A DNA stretch of 64,000 nucleotides, from contig JAEYXH010000011.1 of the NCBI GenBank assembly GCA_023428545.1, forward strand, positions 88,101 through 152,100, read 5' to 3'. The translations under genes and the position numbers were made by a program. Numbering within the stretch: the stretch's first letter is position 1; each line of letters begins with the position of its first letter. This stretch comes from Bacteroidota bacterium (GTDB taxonomy: Bacteria > Bacteroidota > Bacteroidia > Bacteroidales > Prolixibacteraceae). The notes under the pieces were generated by a model. It was not told where the DNA came from. It saw nothing but the letters and a program-made list of their open reading frames with translations, and did not search any database. This document shows positions 1-9,158 of the stretch, piece by piece.

Positions 1-1
1 G

Positions 2-673
2 TCCAATCATGTGGTATCGGCCGATAACATGGCTGCAGATGAACGGATTACCTCACTTTATCTTCCCTTCAAAATGCAGCTTGACCAGGAAATGGACATT
101 GTGATTGGAAGAACCACCGAAAATCTTGTCAAAGGAAAACCTGAGAGCAAGCTTACCAATTACCTTGCCGACCTTATGCTGGATGAGAGCAAACGTGTAG
201 CTTCCGACAATAAATCCAACGTTTCCCCTGATGTCTCTTTCCTGAATTATGGCGGAATTCGTACCGGTTTTCCTGAAGGGGACATTACCGTCAGGAAAGT
301 ATTTGAATTGATGCCATTTGAAAATGAGCTTGTGTTACTGGAGTTGAAAGGTTCGGATATGCAGGCTTTTCTTGACTATGTTGCCTCAATTGGTGGCGAC
401 TGCATTGGGGGTGCCCGGTTTGTCATTTCGGGTGAAAAGGCATCTGCAGTTAAGATCGGTAACGGTGAATTGAAGGCTGATGAAACCTATTGCCTGGCTA
501 CAAGTGATTATGTTGCCGATGGTGGCGATAATTACAGTATGCTGAAAAATGCAGTCAAAAGAATTAATACGGGAGAAAAAATAAGGGATGTGATGATAAG
601 GCATATGAAACGAAATCACCTGGCAGGGCAAATCATTCAGCCAGAATTGGATGGGAGGATCACCAATGAATAG
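2..673 (+). CDS. 5'-nucleotidase C-terminal domain protein (5' partial)
   Basis: The reading frame is open from the window edge (codons start at base 2), so the true N-terminus lies upstream. The visible protein matches the substrate-binding C-terminal domain of UshA-type 5'-nucleotidases: LNYGGIRT near residue 80, an FELMPFENELV segment, and YVADGGDNYSML near the end. In UshA this domain binds the nucleoside and is fused behind a metallophosphatase domain. Here the phosphatase is the next gene, overlapping by 8 bp, so the enzyme is split and in inverted domain order. Homologues are usually lipoproteins, but the signal peptide is outside the window. Nucleotide scavenging in the periplasm is inferred. 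GTG at 11 is an internal codon, not the likely start. Confidence 0.85.
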   Translation, partial: SNHVVSADNMAADERITSLYLPFKMQLDQEMDIVIGRTTENLVKGKPESKLTNYLADLMLDESKRVASDNKSNVSPDVSFLNYGGIRTGFPEGDITVRKVFELMPFENELVLLELKGSDMQAFLDYVASIGGDCIGGARFVISGEKASAVKIGNGELKADETYCLATSDYVADGGDNYSMLKNAVKRINTGEKIRDVMIRHMKRNHLAGQIIQPELDGRITNE

Positions 674-1583
674 AAGGATCTTCATCAAAAACCTGGCTGC
701 CGGGTCTGCCGGACTTGCAGCCGGCTTGGCCCCGTTGCAGAGCTTCGCCAAAAATGACCTGCTGACACTTACGTTATTGCATACCAATGACCTGCATTCC
801 CAGATCGAGCCTTTCGATGCAAATCATCCAAGGTATGCCGGAAGAGCCGGACTGGCGCGTGTTGCCGGATTCGCCAATGCGTGCAGGCTTGAAAACCCGA
901 ACCTGTTATTGCTTGATGCCGGTGACTTTTACCAGGGTACTCCCTATTTTAATTTTTTCAAGGGAGACATCATGCTCAAAATGATGACAGAAATTGGATA
1001 TGATGCAGGCACAATCGGCAACCATGAGTTTGACAATGGGCTGGAGGGACTTCGGGATCCGCTGCCAAATGCCGGTTTCCCGCTGATCAATTCAAACTAC
1101 GATTTCTCCAATACCATCCTTGCGGGTAAATTTCCGCGATATAAGATATTCAAGAAGTCTGGGCTCCGCATCGGGATCTATGGACTGGGAATCGAGCTAA
1201 GTGGCCTTGTAAACGAGAAACAGCACGGAGCAGTCAGGTATAACGATGCTCTTCCCGTTGCACTGGAGATGGAAAAATTTCTTGCCCTGGAGAAAAAGTG
1301 TGACCTGGTGGTTTGTTTGTCGCATTTGGGCCTGCAATACAGGGACGATAAAATCAGCGATGTAACCCTGGCGCCCGAACTCTTCTACACCGACGTTATT
1401 ATCGGGGGCCATACCCACAGTTTGCTGGAAGAACCCCTGCAAGTCAGGAACAAGGCAGGAGAAATGACCATCGTGAACCAAGCCCATTATGGTGGACTCA
1501 TGGTCGGAAAGCTGGACTTCGTGTTCCGTGAGGGATCAGGAAAGCGTTCAGGTCTGAAGTCTTCACAACAAAAAGCATTATGA
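666..1583 (+). CDS. Tat-exported metallophosphatase (5'-nucleotidase N-terminal half)
   Basis: Calcineurin-like metallophosphatase of the UshA/5'-nucleotidase family, 305 aa. The start at 666 is preferred over an in-frame ATG at 651 because GGAGG sits 7 bp upstream and because it begins a twin-arginine signal (NRRIFIKN) followed by an Ala/Gly-rich hydrophobic stretch. The dinuclear metal motifs are in order: HTNDLHSQIEP, DAGDFYQGTP, GNHEFDNG, LSHLG and GGHTHS. The C-terminal substrate domain is missing and is encoded by the preceding gene. The downstream lnt start overlaps its stop (ATGA). Predicted role: periplasmic hydrolysis of nucleotides or related phosphoesters together with its partner. 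The exact substrate is not visible. Confidence 0.88.
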   Translation: MNRRIFIKNLAAGSAGLAAGLAPLQSFAKNDLLTLTLLHTNDLHSQIEPFDANHPRYAGRAGLARVAGFANACRLENPNLLLLDAGDFYQGTPYFNFFKGDIMLKMMTEIGYDAGTIGNHEFDNGLEGLRDPLPNAGFPLINSNYDFSNTILAGKFPRYKIFKKSGLRIGIYGLGIELSGLVNEKQHGAVRYNDALPVALEMEKFLALEKKCDLVVCLSHLGLQYRDDKISDVTLAPELFYTDVIIGGHTHSLLEEPLQVRNKAGEMTIVNQAHYGGLMVGKLDFVFREGSGKRSGLKSSQQKAL

Positions 1584-3190
1584 GCAAAACAATGCGTTTG
1601 ATTGCGGCATTGGTGTCGGGGGTGATGTTAAGCCTTCCCTGGCTTGGATTTCCCGGATGGATCCTCTTTGTCGCGTGGATTCCTTTGCTGGCAATCGATT
1701 CCTATTATCTTTCTTTGGGTGACAAGGTGAAAAGCATTCATTTTTGGGCTTATGCTTTTCTGGCGTTTCTTATTTGGAATTCACTGACAACCTGGTGGAT
1801 TGTGCATGCTACAGCCATGGGGGCACTGCTGGCCATTTTGGCAAACTCCCTGCTGATGTCGGTTGTAGCCTGGTTGGCCCATCTTTTAAGAAAAAATTCG
1901 ACGGGTTCGGTCGGATACATCGGGTGGGTGGCTTTTTGGCTGACTTTTGAGTTTTTCCATTTCCATTGGGATATCGAATGGCCATGGCTTACCCTCGGTA
2001 ACGGATTTGCCAACAATATTATGCTGGTGCAGTGGTACGAATTTACCGGTGTCCTTGGTGGAAGTCTTTGGGTGTTGGTTGTCAATATTTTGTTGTTTAC
2101 GAGCCTTGGGCGGGTATTGTCGTCCCAATCTTTCAGGCCTGCTATTATCCCCCTGGCTGTTGTTGTGCTTTTTTTGTCCGTCCCGATTTTAGTGTCACAC
2201 CTGATCTATAACCAGGTCGGGGATGATGGGGAAACCCGGACGGTACTTCTGGTTCAGCCAAATATAGATCCTTATTCGGAGACCTTTGATGAAGGGGCAG
2301 TGAATGATAAACTGATGAAATTTATCAGGTTGGCTGAGTCGGGTTTGCAGGATAACGTGGATTATGTCATAGGCCCTGAGACGGTTTTTGAACAAGATTG
2401 GGATGAGGAGCAGCTTGAGACTTACCCGGCAATCCACCAGCTAAGGTTGTTGACGGAAGGAAAGTCCAACAGGGCATTGATCATTGGTGCCTCAACTTAC
2501 AGAATATACCACAATGGGGAGAACAAGACCTCAACTGCCCGTGATTCGAGAGATGGAAGCTACTCATTCGATCGCTATAACACCGCCTTGTTTGCTTCTT
2601 CAACAGGGGGTATACAAACCTATCACAAGTCGATATTGGTAAGCGGGGTCGAAAAAATGCCGTTTAGCCGCTACCTGGGTTTTCTGAATAAGTTCATCAT
2701 CAACCTGGGGGGGACTACCGGCAGCCTCGGGATCCAGGACGAGCCTGAAAATTTCAAGGCTCCCAATGGGGACCTGATCGCCCCGGTAATTTGTTATGAA
2801 TCGGTTTTTGGTGGATACCTCTCCAAATTTGTGCAGCAGGGAGCCGGATTCATCACCATAGTAACCAATGACGGATGGTGGAAAAATACCCCCGGATATC
2901 GTCAGCATTTCGCATTTTCGAGATTGCGGGCCATTGAAACCAGGCGTTACATTGCGAGGGCTGCCAATACCGGAATATCGGGAGTTATTGGCCTGCGGGG
3001 TGAAATACTGGCTAGCACACCCTGGTGGACCGAGGCTGTCGAAAAGTCAATTGTAAAACTGAATGATAAACTGACATTCTATGTGAAGTATGGTGATTAC
3101 CTGGGTAGGATCTCCATGTTTATGTCGGGGTTGCTGGTGTTTTACCTGATTTCGGGAACCTTGCGAAAGGGCAAAAAAAATCCGCACTAA
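1580..3190 (+). CDS. lnt: Apolipoprotein N-acyltransferase
   Basis: Inner-membrane enzyme that adds the third acyl chain to the N-terminal cysteine of lipoproteins; 536 aa. The first ~205 residues hold several hydrophobic membrane segments. Residues ~220-500 form a nitrilase-fold domain with the catalytic triad visible: Glu267 (GPETVFE), Lys350 (YHKSILVSG) and Cys405 (VICYESVFG). TNDGWW near 430 is also typical. A last hydrophobic segment lies at ~510-530. The ATG overlaps the preceding stop in an ATGA, so it is probably translationally coupled to the split nucleotidase genes. Confidence 0.93.
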   Translation: MSKTMRLIAALVSGVMLSLPWLGFPGWILFVAWIPLLAIDSYYLSLGDKVKSIHFWAYAFLAFLIWNSLTTWWIVHATAMGALLAILANSLLMSVVAWLAHLLRKNSTGSVGYIGWVAFWLTFEFFHFHWDIEWPWLTLGNGFANNIMLVQWYEFTGVLGGSLWVLVVNILLFTSLGRVLSSQSFRPAIIPLAVVVLFLSVPILVSHLIYNQVGDDGETRTVLLVQPNIDPYSETFDEGAVNDKLMKFIRLAESGLQDNVDYVIGPETVFEQDWDEEQLETYPAIHQLRLLTEGKSNRALIIGASTYRIYHNGENKTSTARDSRDGSYSFDRYNTALFASSTGGIQTYHKSILVSGVEKMPFSRYLGFLNKFIINLGGTTGSLGIQDEPENFKAPNGDLIAPVICYESVFGGYLSKFVQQGAGFITIVTNDGWWKNTPGYRQHFAFSRLRAIETRRYIARAANTGISGVIGLRGEILASTPWWTEAVEKSIVKLNDKLTFYVKYGDYLGRISMFMSGLLVFYLISGTLRKGKKNPH

Positions 3191-3563
3191 TTCGAATTGC
3201 GTAAAACCCCGATTAACAGGATTTGAGTGCCTCGTTGCTCAAACTTCCAACGGTCCGAAGACTCATCCCGACGAATCGGAACTACCAGGCCTGTCATTAC
3301 AACGAAAAGCTTTCTCGTTTAAAAGTTTACTGTTGAGTTTACCAACTTTTGAATTAATGCGGACTATATTTTTGGTTCAAAGAACGTCTGTTTCTATCTC
3401 AAAAATAGCTTTTATATCCCAATTCTCCAAGCGATGCGGTGCACATAATTTGTTTCAAAAACAAAATATCTGCCATTCAGTATTTTAGTGGCGAAAGATT
3501 TTTGAATGGTGACACTTTTTGGACGAATGTTTTATTTATGCTGCCGAAAAAGCGGTGGTCCGA
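3191..3563. other. Non-coding gap between lnt and sdaA
   Basis: 373 bp between the convergent genes lnt and the serine dehydratase. The only structure I see is a weak hairpin, TTTGAG (3222-3227) with CTCAAA (3238-3243), which could end lnt transcription but lacks a U-tract. No convincing ORF, RNA gene or mobile-element remnant is visible. Confidence 0.4.
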
Positions 3564-4769
3564 TCAGCAGCGTGGCAAAGCGGCGTGCAGTGCCAGCCCT
3601 CCTTCTGATGTTTCCCTGTATTTGCTTTGAAGACTGACTCCCGTTTCATACATCGTTTTTACCACTTCGTCGAAACTTATGCGGTGACGCCCGTCACCCA
3701 TCATGGCAAAGGTATTGTGTGCCAGTGCCCTTTGTGCCGCAAATGCATTTCTTTCAATGCATGGGATCTGGACCAGACCGGCCACAGGGTCACACGTCAG
3801 TCCAAGGTGGTGTTCAAGTCCCATTTCGGCCGAATATTCGATATGGAAATTTGTTCCTCCCATCATTTGCGTCGCCGCACCTGAAGCCATGGCGCAGGCA
3901 GTGCCTATTTCACCCTGGCATCCCACCTCTGCCCCCGAAATGGAGGCGTTGGTTTTTACAAGATTGCCGATCAGTCCTGCCGTTGCAAGGGCCTTTAATA
4001 GGGCGTCTTTTTCTTTCTTGTACACTTTTTTGAAGTAGTAGAGTACCGCCGGAACAACACCGCTGGCGCCACATGTAGGAGCGGTGACAATTTTTCCCCC
4101 GGATGCGTTTTCTTCCGAAACTGCCAGTGCGAATGCAAAAATATTAATCCTTTTGCGAAATGGTCCGGAATAGTTTTCGGCTTGTAGTTTGAAATTGTGT
4201 GATTTTCGTTCCAATTTTAGCTCACCCGGCAATATGCCATCCTCTTTTAGCCCACGGCGTATGCTATCCTGCATCACTTCCCAGATTTCGTCAAGATAGG
4301 TCCATATTTCGGGTCCTTCCATTTGCTCAACATATTGCCAGAGCTTCATTCCGTTAAGATGGCAAAAGTCCAGGATCTCCTTCATGGTCTGGTGGGGATA
4401 CACTTCCCTGGTTTCCCTGACAGTGGTGTTGTCAATGATCGTTCCACCTCCGATACTGTATGCAATCCACTCTGCTGTGGGTTTTTTGTTGTGGTCAAGT
4501 GCCTCGAATTTCATGCCATTGGGATGTACCGGGAGGAAAGTCTTGCTTTCCCAGACAATAGTGCATCGATCTTCACCCAATTCATCCAGGATGGCCTTGT
4601 CGGTCAGGTGACCTTTTCCGGTAGCAGCCAGACTTCCATAGAGTGTGACCCTGTAACTTGCTGCATCAGGATGGTTCATGCGAAACCTGCCTGCCGCCTT
4701 GCGCGGACCCATGGTATGGCTGCTCGAAGGCCCATGGCCAATTTTGTATATCTCCCTGATGGATTCCAT
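3564..4769 (-). CDS. sdaA: L-serine ammonia-lyase, iron-sulfur type, single chain
   Basis: Deaminates L-serine to pyruvate and ammonia with an oxygen-labile [4Fe-4S] cluster. 401 aa from the chosen ATG; an in-frame ATG two codons upstream (4775) is equally possible. The N-terminal half carries SSSHTMGPRKAA of the beta domain. The alpha domain has TAPTCGASGV. Cluster cysteines are Cys284 (GCQGEIG), Cys326 (TCDPVAG) and Cys337 (IPCIERN). Their 42- and 11-residue spacing equals that of the structurally known Legionella enzyme. The last residue, Cys401, fits the 'tail-in-mouth' fourth iron ligand of that enzyme. Monocistronic; no clear promoter box was recognised upstream. Confidence 0.93.
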   Translation of the reverse strand: MESIREIYKIGHGPSSSHTMGPRKAAGRFRMNHPDAASYRVTLYGSLAATGKGHLTDKAILDELGEDRCTIVWESKTFLPVHPNGMKFEALDHNKKPTAEWIAYSIGGGTIIDNTTVRETREVYPHQTMKEILDFCHLNGMKLWQYVEQMEGPEIWTYLDEIWEVMQDSIRRGLKEDGILPGELKLERKSHNFKLQAENYSGPFRKRINIFAFALAVSEENASGGKIVTAPTCGASGVVPAVLYYFKKVYKKEKDALLKALATAGLIGNLVKTNASISGAEVGCQGEIGTACAMASGAATQMMGGTNFHIEYSAEMGLEHHLGLTCDPVAGLVQIPCIERNAFAAQRALAHNTFAMMGDGRHRISFDEVVKTMYETGVSLQSKYRETSEGGLALHAALPRC

Positions 4770-5007
4770 GCTCATGTATTTTTGTGTAAAAAAACAATCT
4801 TTCACCGGATATCCCAATAGGTTGACCGATGTATTTTTGGCGTTGGAAAAGATTTAGGGCACAAATTAATTAATTGATTACTAATTGACTGGAATGAATA
4901 ATTCTGGTCAGGTGCCCGATAAGCCATGATTGTTTTCCTTTTTCCACAATATTAAACAGTGATTATCATATGGTTTCTATTTTAAGGTACCTTTACATTC
5001 TTGTCGA

Positions 5008-5039
5008 ATTGGCATCTCTTACTTTTTTTTGCATATTTG
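5008..5039 (+). promoter_or_regulatory. Candidate promoter of pepD
   Basis: TTG (5009-5011), a 20-bp spacer, then CATATTTG (5032-5039), one mismatch from the Bacteroidota TAnnTTTG -7 box. The implied transcript starts about 15 bp before the ATG at 5059. The remaining 4770-5007 gap shows nothing else recognisable. Confidence 0.35.
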
Positions 5040-5058
5040 GCGTTTAAATTTGGATAGA

Positions 5059-6513
5059 ATGAAGCTGCTTTCTCAATTGAATCCGGAACCGGTATGGAAA
5101 TATTTTGAAGAAATAATAAAGGTTCCCCGTCCATCAAAAAAGGAAGAGAAGATCATACAGTATCTTCTCGACTTCGCCACAAAAAATAACCTTCAGGCCA
5201 CCATGGATGAAGTGGGCAATGTTTTGATCAGAAAGCCCGCATACCCAGGAAAGGAAAATGTTCCTGTCGTTGTTTTGCAGACCCACATGGATATGGTCTG
5301 TGAAAAGAATTCAGATAAGGAGTTTGACTTTGAAAATGAATCGATTGAAGCCATTGTGGGTGATGAATGGATTACGGCAAACGGTACAACCCTGGGGGCT
5401 GATGACGGGATTGGAATTGCCGCCCAATTAGCTTTGCTCGCTGCCAGCGATATTCAACACGGACCCATCGAATGCTTGTTTACCGTTGATGAAGAGACTG
5501 GGCTGACCGGTGCATTCGCTTTAAAAAGTGGCTTTTTTAACGGAAAAATCTTGCTAAATCTCGATTCGGAAGATGAAGGGGAAATTTTTATAGGTTGCGC
5601 CGGTGGAATTGATACCATTGCAACTTTCAGGTATACCAAGGAGCAAACCCCGTTTGGATCATTCGCCTTTAAGGTGAAGGTGAGCGGACTTACCGGTGGC
5701 CATTCGGGAGACGATATACACAAGGGATTGGGTAATGCCAACAAAATTCTGGCCCGGTTCCTATACCAGGAGTTTAATTCATTACAAGTCGCCCTGGTTG
5801 ATTTTGACGGGGGAAACCTGAGAAATGCCATCGCACGCGAAGCGGTTGCATGGCTTGTTATCCCGGCATCACACAGGGACCAGTTCCAATCAGATTTCGA
5901 GCAGTTCGAGAAAGCCGTCCGTGAGGAATACCAAAAAACCGAACCGGACCTGGAAATGTATATTACGCCGACTGAAACTCCTTACCAGGTGATGAACCAT
6001 TCCACTGCGAGGAACCTCCTTAACGCTTTGGTTGCCTGTCCGCACGGAGTATTGGAAATGAGCCCGCGAATGCCCGGGATGGTCGAGACTTCAACCAATC
6101 TGGCATCGGTGAAATTCCTGCCATTTAATGAGATTATTGTCACAACCAGCCAGCGCAGTGAAATCGAGAGCAGGAAACAGCTTGCAGCCAATATGGTTGA
6201 GGCAACCTTCCGCTTGGCCGGGGCTACCGTCGAGCATTCTGACGGTTACCCGGGCTGGACTCCCAATCCTGATTCCGCGATCCTCAAAGTGGCGGTCGAA
6301 TCATATCGCCGGTTATTTGATGTCGAACCCATCGTCAGGTCCATCCATGCCGGACTTGAGTGTGGATTGTTCCTTCAGAAGTATCAGGGTCTTGACATGA
6401 TCTCGATAGGCCCCACCATCAAGGGGGCTCACTCCCCGAGTGAAAGGATCAATATCGAAACAACCGAAAAATTCTGGAAGCATCTCGTGGATATTTTGGA
6501 AACACTCAAATAG
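5059..6513 (+). CDS. pepD: Aminoacyl-histidine dipeptidase (cytosol nonspecific dipeptidase, M20C)
   Basis: Zinc dipeptidase that hydrolyses unblocked dipeptides such as Xaa-His in the cytoplasm; 484 aa, the usual family length (~485). The ATG at 5059 fits homologues (MKLLSQLNPEPVWKYFEEI) better than an in-frame start at 5029, which lies inside the likely promoter. Metal and catalytic residues are visible: His76/Asp78 (LQTHMDMV), Asp115 (GADDGIG), Glu145/146 (DEETGLTGA), Asp169 (LNLDSEDEGE) and His458 (GAHSPSE). The GGHSGDDI lid motif is present. Followed 39 bp later by queA on the same strand. Confidence 0.93.
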   Translation: MKLLSQLNPEPVWKYFEEIIKVPRPSKKEEKIIQYLLDFATKNNLQATMDEVGNVLIRKPAYPGKENVPVVVLQTHMDMVCEKNSDKEFDFENESIEAIVGDEWITANGTTLGADDGIGIAAQLALLAASDIQHGPIECLFTVDEETGLTGAFALKSGFFNGKILLNLDSEDEGEIFIGCAGGIDTIATFRYTKEQTPFGSFAFKVKVSGLTGGHSGDDIHKGLGNANKILARFLYQEFNSLQVALVDFDGGNLRNAIAREAVAWLVIPASHRDQFQSDFEQFEKAVREEYQKTEPDLEMYITPTETPYQVMNHSTARNLLNALVACPHGVLEMSPRMPGMVETSTNLASVKFLPFNEIIVTTSQRSEIESRKQLAANMVEATFRLAGATVEHSDGYPGWTPNPDSAILKVAVESYRRLFDVEPIVRSIHAGLECGLFLQKYQGLDMISIGPTIKGAHSPSERINIETTEKFWKHLVDILETLK

Positions 6514-6552
6514 GTTGTTTCCCGGGATGGCGAAAATTTTTAAATTATTCGA

Positions 6553-7761
6553 TTGACTGCAATTCCCCATATTTCTGTTTTGGAGTTCACTTATGAACTC
6601 CCTGAGGAAAAAATTGCCCTTTTCCCTTTATCGGAAAGGGATCAATCCCGCTTGCTTTTATGGGACAAAGGAGAGATTACCGAGGGTATTTTCTCGGAAA
6701 TCCCTGATTTTATTCCTGAGGAGTCGCTGCTGGTGTTCAATAATACCAGGGTAATTCATGCCCGGCTATTTTTCAGGAGGGAAACCGGTGCCCGCATTGA
6801 AATATTCTGTCTGGAACCCCATATCCCTTCCGATTATCAGTTGTCGTTCCAGGAAACGGGGATGGTTGAATGGAAATGTCTTGTGGGGAATGCCAAAAAG
6901 TGGAAACAGGGTATCCTTGAAAAGAAGGTTATAGTTGGCGATGAGGTCGTTATACTTACAGCCCGGATGATCAAACGGTCAGGCAATGCCTTCATCATTC
7001 AATTCAGCTGGGACAAGCCTGTCCATTTTGCCGAGATCATCGAGTATGCCGGAAATATACCAATCCCGCCATACCTGAACAGGGAGGCGGAGGCCAGTGA
7101 TAGCCAACGGTACCAGACGATGTATGCCAAGATTGATGGATCGGTGGCAGCACCAACCGCAGGGCTTCATTTTACCGATGGGGTAATGGCCAGGCTTTTG
7201 AAGCGACGGGTCAAAAGTGCTGAATTAACCTTGCATGTCGGGGCAGGAACTTTTCAGCCTGTGAAGTCAGATACAATCGCCGACCATCAAATGCATACCG
7301 AAACCGTGGTGATAACCCGCGAATTTGTCCTTGACCTTTTGAATCGCAAAGGGAAGGTGATTGCGGTAGGGACCACCTCGGTGCGCTCGCTTGAGAGTTT
7401 GTACTGGCTTGGGGCCAAATTACCCCAAATGGCTGAAGATGCGGCTATGCATGTTTACCAGTGGGAGCCATACCACGAAACGTCAATGGTGACGCTTGAG
7501 CAGTCGTTAAAAAATATTTTGCATCGGATGGACCAGATGCAGGCCGGACAATTATCCTTTTCAACTTCCATTATCATTGTCCCGGGTTACCAATTCCGGA
7601 TCATCGATGGGATGGTGACCAATTTCCACCAGCCCCAGAGTACCCTGCTGCTGTTGGTGGGCGCTTTTATCGGAACCGACTGGCGAAATGTATATGAATA
7701 TGCCCTCCGCAACGACTTCCGGTTTTTGAGTTATGGCGACAGCAACCTTTATCTTCGGTAA
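6553..7761 (+). CDS. queA: tRNA preQ1(34) S-adenosylmethionine ribosyltransferase-isomerase
   Basis: Transfers and isomerises ribose from S-adenosylmethionine onto preQ1 in tRNA to make epoxyqueuosine; 402 aa, the longer form compared with ~356 aa in Escherichia coli. Family motifs: LPEEKIA, NNTRVIHARL, PIPPYL, SVAAPTAGLHF, LHVGAGTFQPV, VGTTSVRSLE and MVTNFHQPQSTLL. The start is a TTG: an in-frame stop lies only 12 bp upstream (6541-6543), the first ATG in frame is more than 100 codons in, and the N-terminal region is conserved. Probably co-transcribed with pepD. Confidence 0.92.
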   Translation: MTAIPHISVLEFTYELPEEKIALFPLSERDQSRLLLWDKGEITEGIFSEIPDFIPEESLLVFNNTRVIHARLFFRRETGARIEIFCLEPHIPSDYQLSFQETGMVEWKCLVGNAKKWKQGILEKKVIVGDEVVILTARMIKRSGNAFIIQFSWDKPVHFAEIIEYAGNIPIPPYLNREAEASDSQRYQTMYAKIDGSVAAPTAGLHFTDGVMARLLKRRVKSAELTLHVGAGTFQPVKSDTIADHQMHTETVVITREFVLDLLNRKGKVIAVGTTSVRSLESLYWLGAKLPQMAEDAAMHVYQWEPYHETSMVTLEQSLKNILHRMDQMQAGQLSFSTSIIIVPGYQFRIIDGMVTNFHQPQSTLLLLVGAFIGTDWRNVYEYALRNDFRFLSYGDSNLYLR

Positions 7762-7765
7762 ACCA

Positions 7766-7785
7766 GGGGATCATTAATTATCCCT
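7766..7785 (+). terminator. Weak hairpin after queA
   Basis: GGGAT (7767-7771) pairs with ATCCC (7780-7784) across an AT-rich 8-base loop, 5 bp after the queA stop. Flanking CA/TG could extend the stem with one bulge. There is no U-tract, so function as a terminator is uncertain. The rest of 7762-8050 shows only a 12-bp palindrome, CAACCCGGGTTG (7805-7816). Confidence 0.3.
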
Positions 7786-8050
7786 GATTCCGTGTCATTC
7801 ATTTCAACCCGGGTTGTCGTCGGTGAAATACCGCTAAACAGAGACAAAAGCGTACGGTTGGTCTGTTTCATTTTTCATCCCGAACCTGTCATTGTACTTT
7901 TGACCTGATAAAGATGAAATTGCAATGATGACACAATTTGATTTACAGGTGATCGGGCTTTTCTTCCATTTCTGCCCTGATATGAATCAATCGTTGTTGT
8001 TGAATCTTGTCAGTGGTAAGGGAGTATAAATCCTACCTTTCGAATTTTCA

Positions 8051-8058
8051 TATCTTTG
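8051..8058 (+). promoter_or_regulatory. -7 box of the sensor kinase promoter
   Basis: TATCTTTG is a perfect TAnnTTTG box 17 bp before the ATG at 8076. No TTG is visible at the usual -33 distance. The box supports the start at 8076 over an in-frame start at 8007, which would precede the transcript. Confidence 0.45.
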
Positions 8059-8075
8059 AATATCAAAACCATCCT

Positions 8076-9158
8076 ATGCGTCCAAATTATTTTTCGGGAA
8101 AGCGTCTGCAGATCCTGCTCCACATACTGGCCTGGAGCATTTTCATTATCATTCCGGTTTTCGTACTGTTTGTTTATGGTGATGGAAACCTTGGGCGGCT
8201 TGGGCACTTCTATACCAACGCCGTTGCTTTTGGCGTGATCTTTTACGTTAATTATTTTTACCTGGCACCCCGATTCTTCTTCAACCAGAAGAAGCTTGGA
8301 TATTTTTTGCTGGTTACATTGCTGATATTACTGGTTTATATTATCCTGTGGCAGATTGACGCCTATATGTTCAGGAAATTTACCGTAGAATCTGGGAATG
8401 CGGAAACTGTCAAGCGCTTTCTTGAACGCGATCGAAAAGTGATACCTTCGATGATGATTTTCAGGTTCGTCAATTTCTTTTTCACTTCAGTCCTGCTGGT
8501 TGGATTTTCGCTGGGCCTGGCTGTTTTCAACCGTCTCGAAATGAATGAAAAAAAGCGCAAGGAACTGGAAAAGCAAAAACTGGATTCCGAGTTGGCCTTT
8601 TTGAAAAACCAGGTGAGCCCCCATTTCTTTTTCAATACGTTGAATAACATCTATTCCTTGATCGGAATGGATACAAACATGGCCCAGGAATCGGTGTTGA
8701 AACTTTCAAAACTGATGCGTTACCTGTTGTATGAATCGGAAGTTGGACGTACCTTGCTGAGCCATGAAATTGATTTCATGAAGAACTACATCGATTTGAT
8801 GAAGCTTCGGTTGAGTTCAAGAGTGGAATTAAAGGTCGATTTTCCGGAAAAGTTCCAGGATATCCATATTCCGCCTTTGCTGTTCATCCCTTTCATTGAG
8901 AATGCCTTTAAGCATGGAGTCAGCTATTCAAGCCCTTCGTTTATCCATATTCGCATGGAGGCACTTGACAATGGGTTGCGGTTTGAATGTGTCAACAGCC
9001 TGGGCGACAGTAGTTCACCTGACGATGGCCAGCATTCGGGTATCGGGCTTGAAAATGTCCAAAAGAGATTAAGGTTGCTCTTCCCTGACCATTATCAACT
9101 AGACGTCGTGAATGAGGGTAAGGAGTTTCGTGTGGGGCTGACCATCCAAACCTCGTGA
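8076..9158 (+). CDS. LytS-type sensor histidine kinase
   Basis: Membrane histidine kinase of the His_kinase (PF06580) family, 360 aa. Four hydrophobic membrane segments lie at ~13-34, 47-66, 75-98 and 127-151, followed by a short basic coiled-coil linker. The phosphoacceptor is His183 in the QVSPHFFFNTLN motif. The ATPase domain has the N box (FIENAFKHGVS, Asn276) and a glycine box SGIGLENV near 321-328. There is no periplasmic sensor domain, so the signal is probably sensed in or near the membrane. The cognate LytTR regulator follows 129 bp downstream. The target genes cannot be told from sequence. Confidence 0.9.
   Translation: MRPNYFSGKRLQILLHILAWSIFIIIPVFVLFVYGDGNLGRLGHFYTNAVAFGVIFYVNYFYLAPRFFFNQKKLGYFLLVTLLILLVYIILWQIDAYMFRKFTVESGNAETVKRFLERDRKVIPSMMIFRFVNFFFTSVLLVGFSLGLAVFNRLEMNEKKRKELEKQKLDSELAFLKNQVSPHFFFNTLNNIYSLIGMDTNMAQESVLKLSKLMRYLLYESEVGRTLLSHEIDFMKNYIDLMKLRLSSRVELKVDFPEKFQDIHIPPLLFIPFIENAFKHGVSYSSPSFIHIRMEALDNGLRFECVNSLGDSSSPDDGQHSGIGLENVQKRLRLLFPDHYQLDVVNEGKEFRVGLTIQTS

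Noticed and set aside
386..787. 133-codon minus-strand ORF
   Set aside because: Antisense to both halves of the split nucleotidase, which are clearly coding.
3439..3630. 63-codon ORF upstream of and into the serine dehydratase 3' end
   Set aside because: Overlaps the real gene on the opposite strand and has no conserved features.
4323..4820. 165-codon ORF on the plus strand
   Set aside because: Antisense to the serine dehydratase; no motif or promoter.
7805..7816. 12-bp palindrome CAACCCGGGTTG as an operator
   Set aside because: A single short palindrome with no promoter at normal distance; could be chance.
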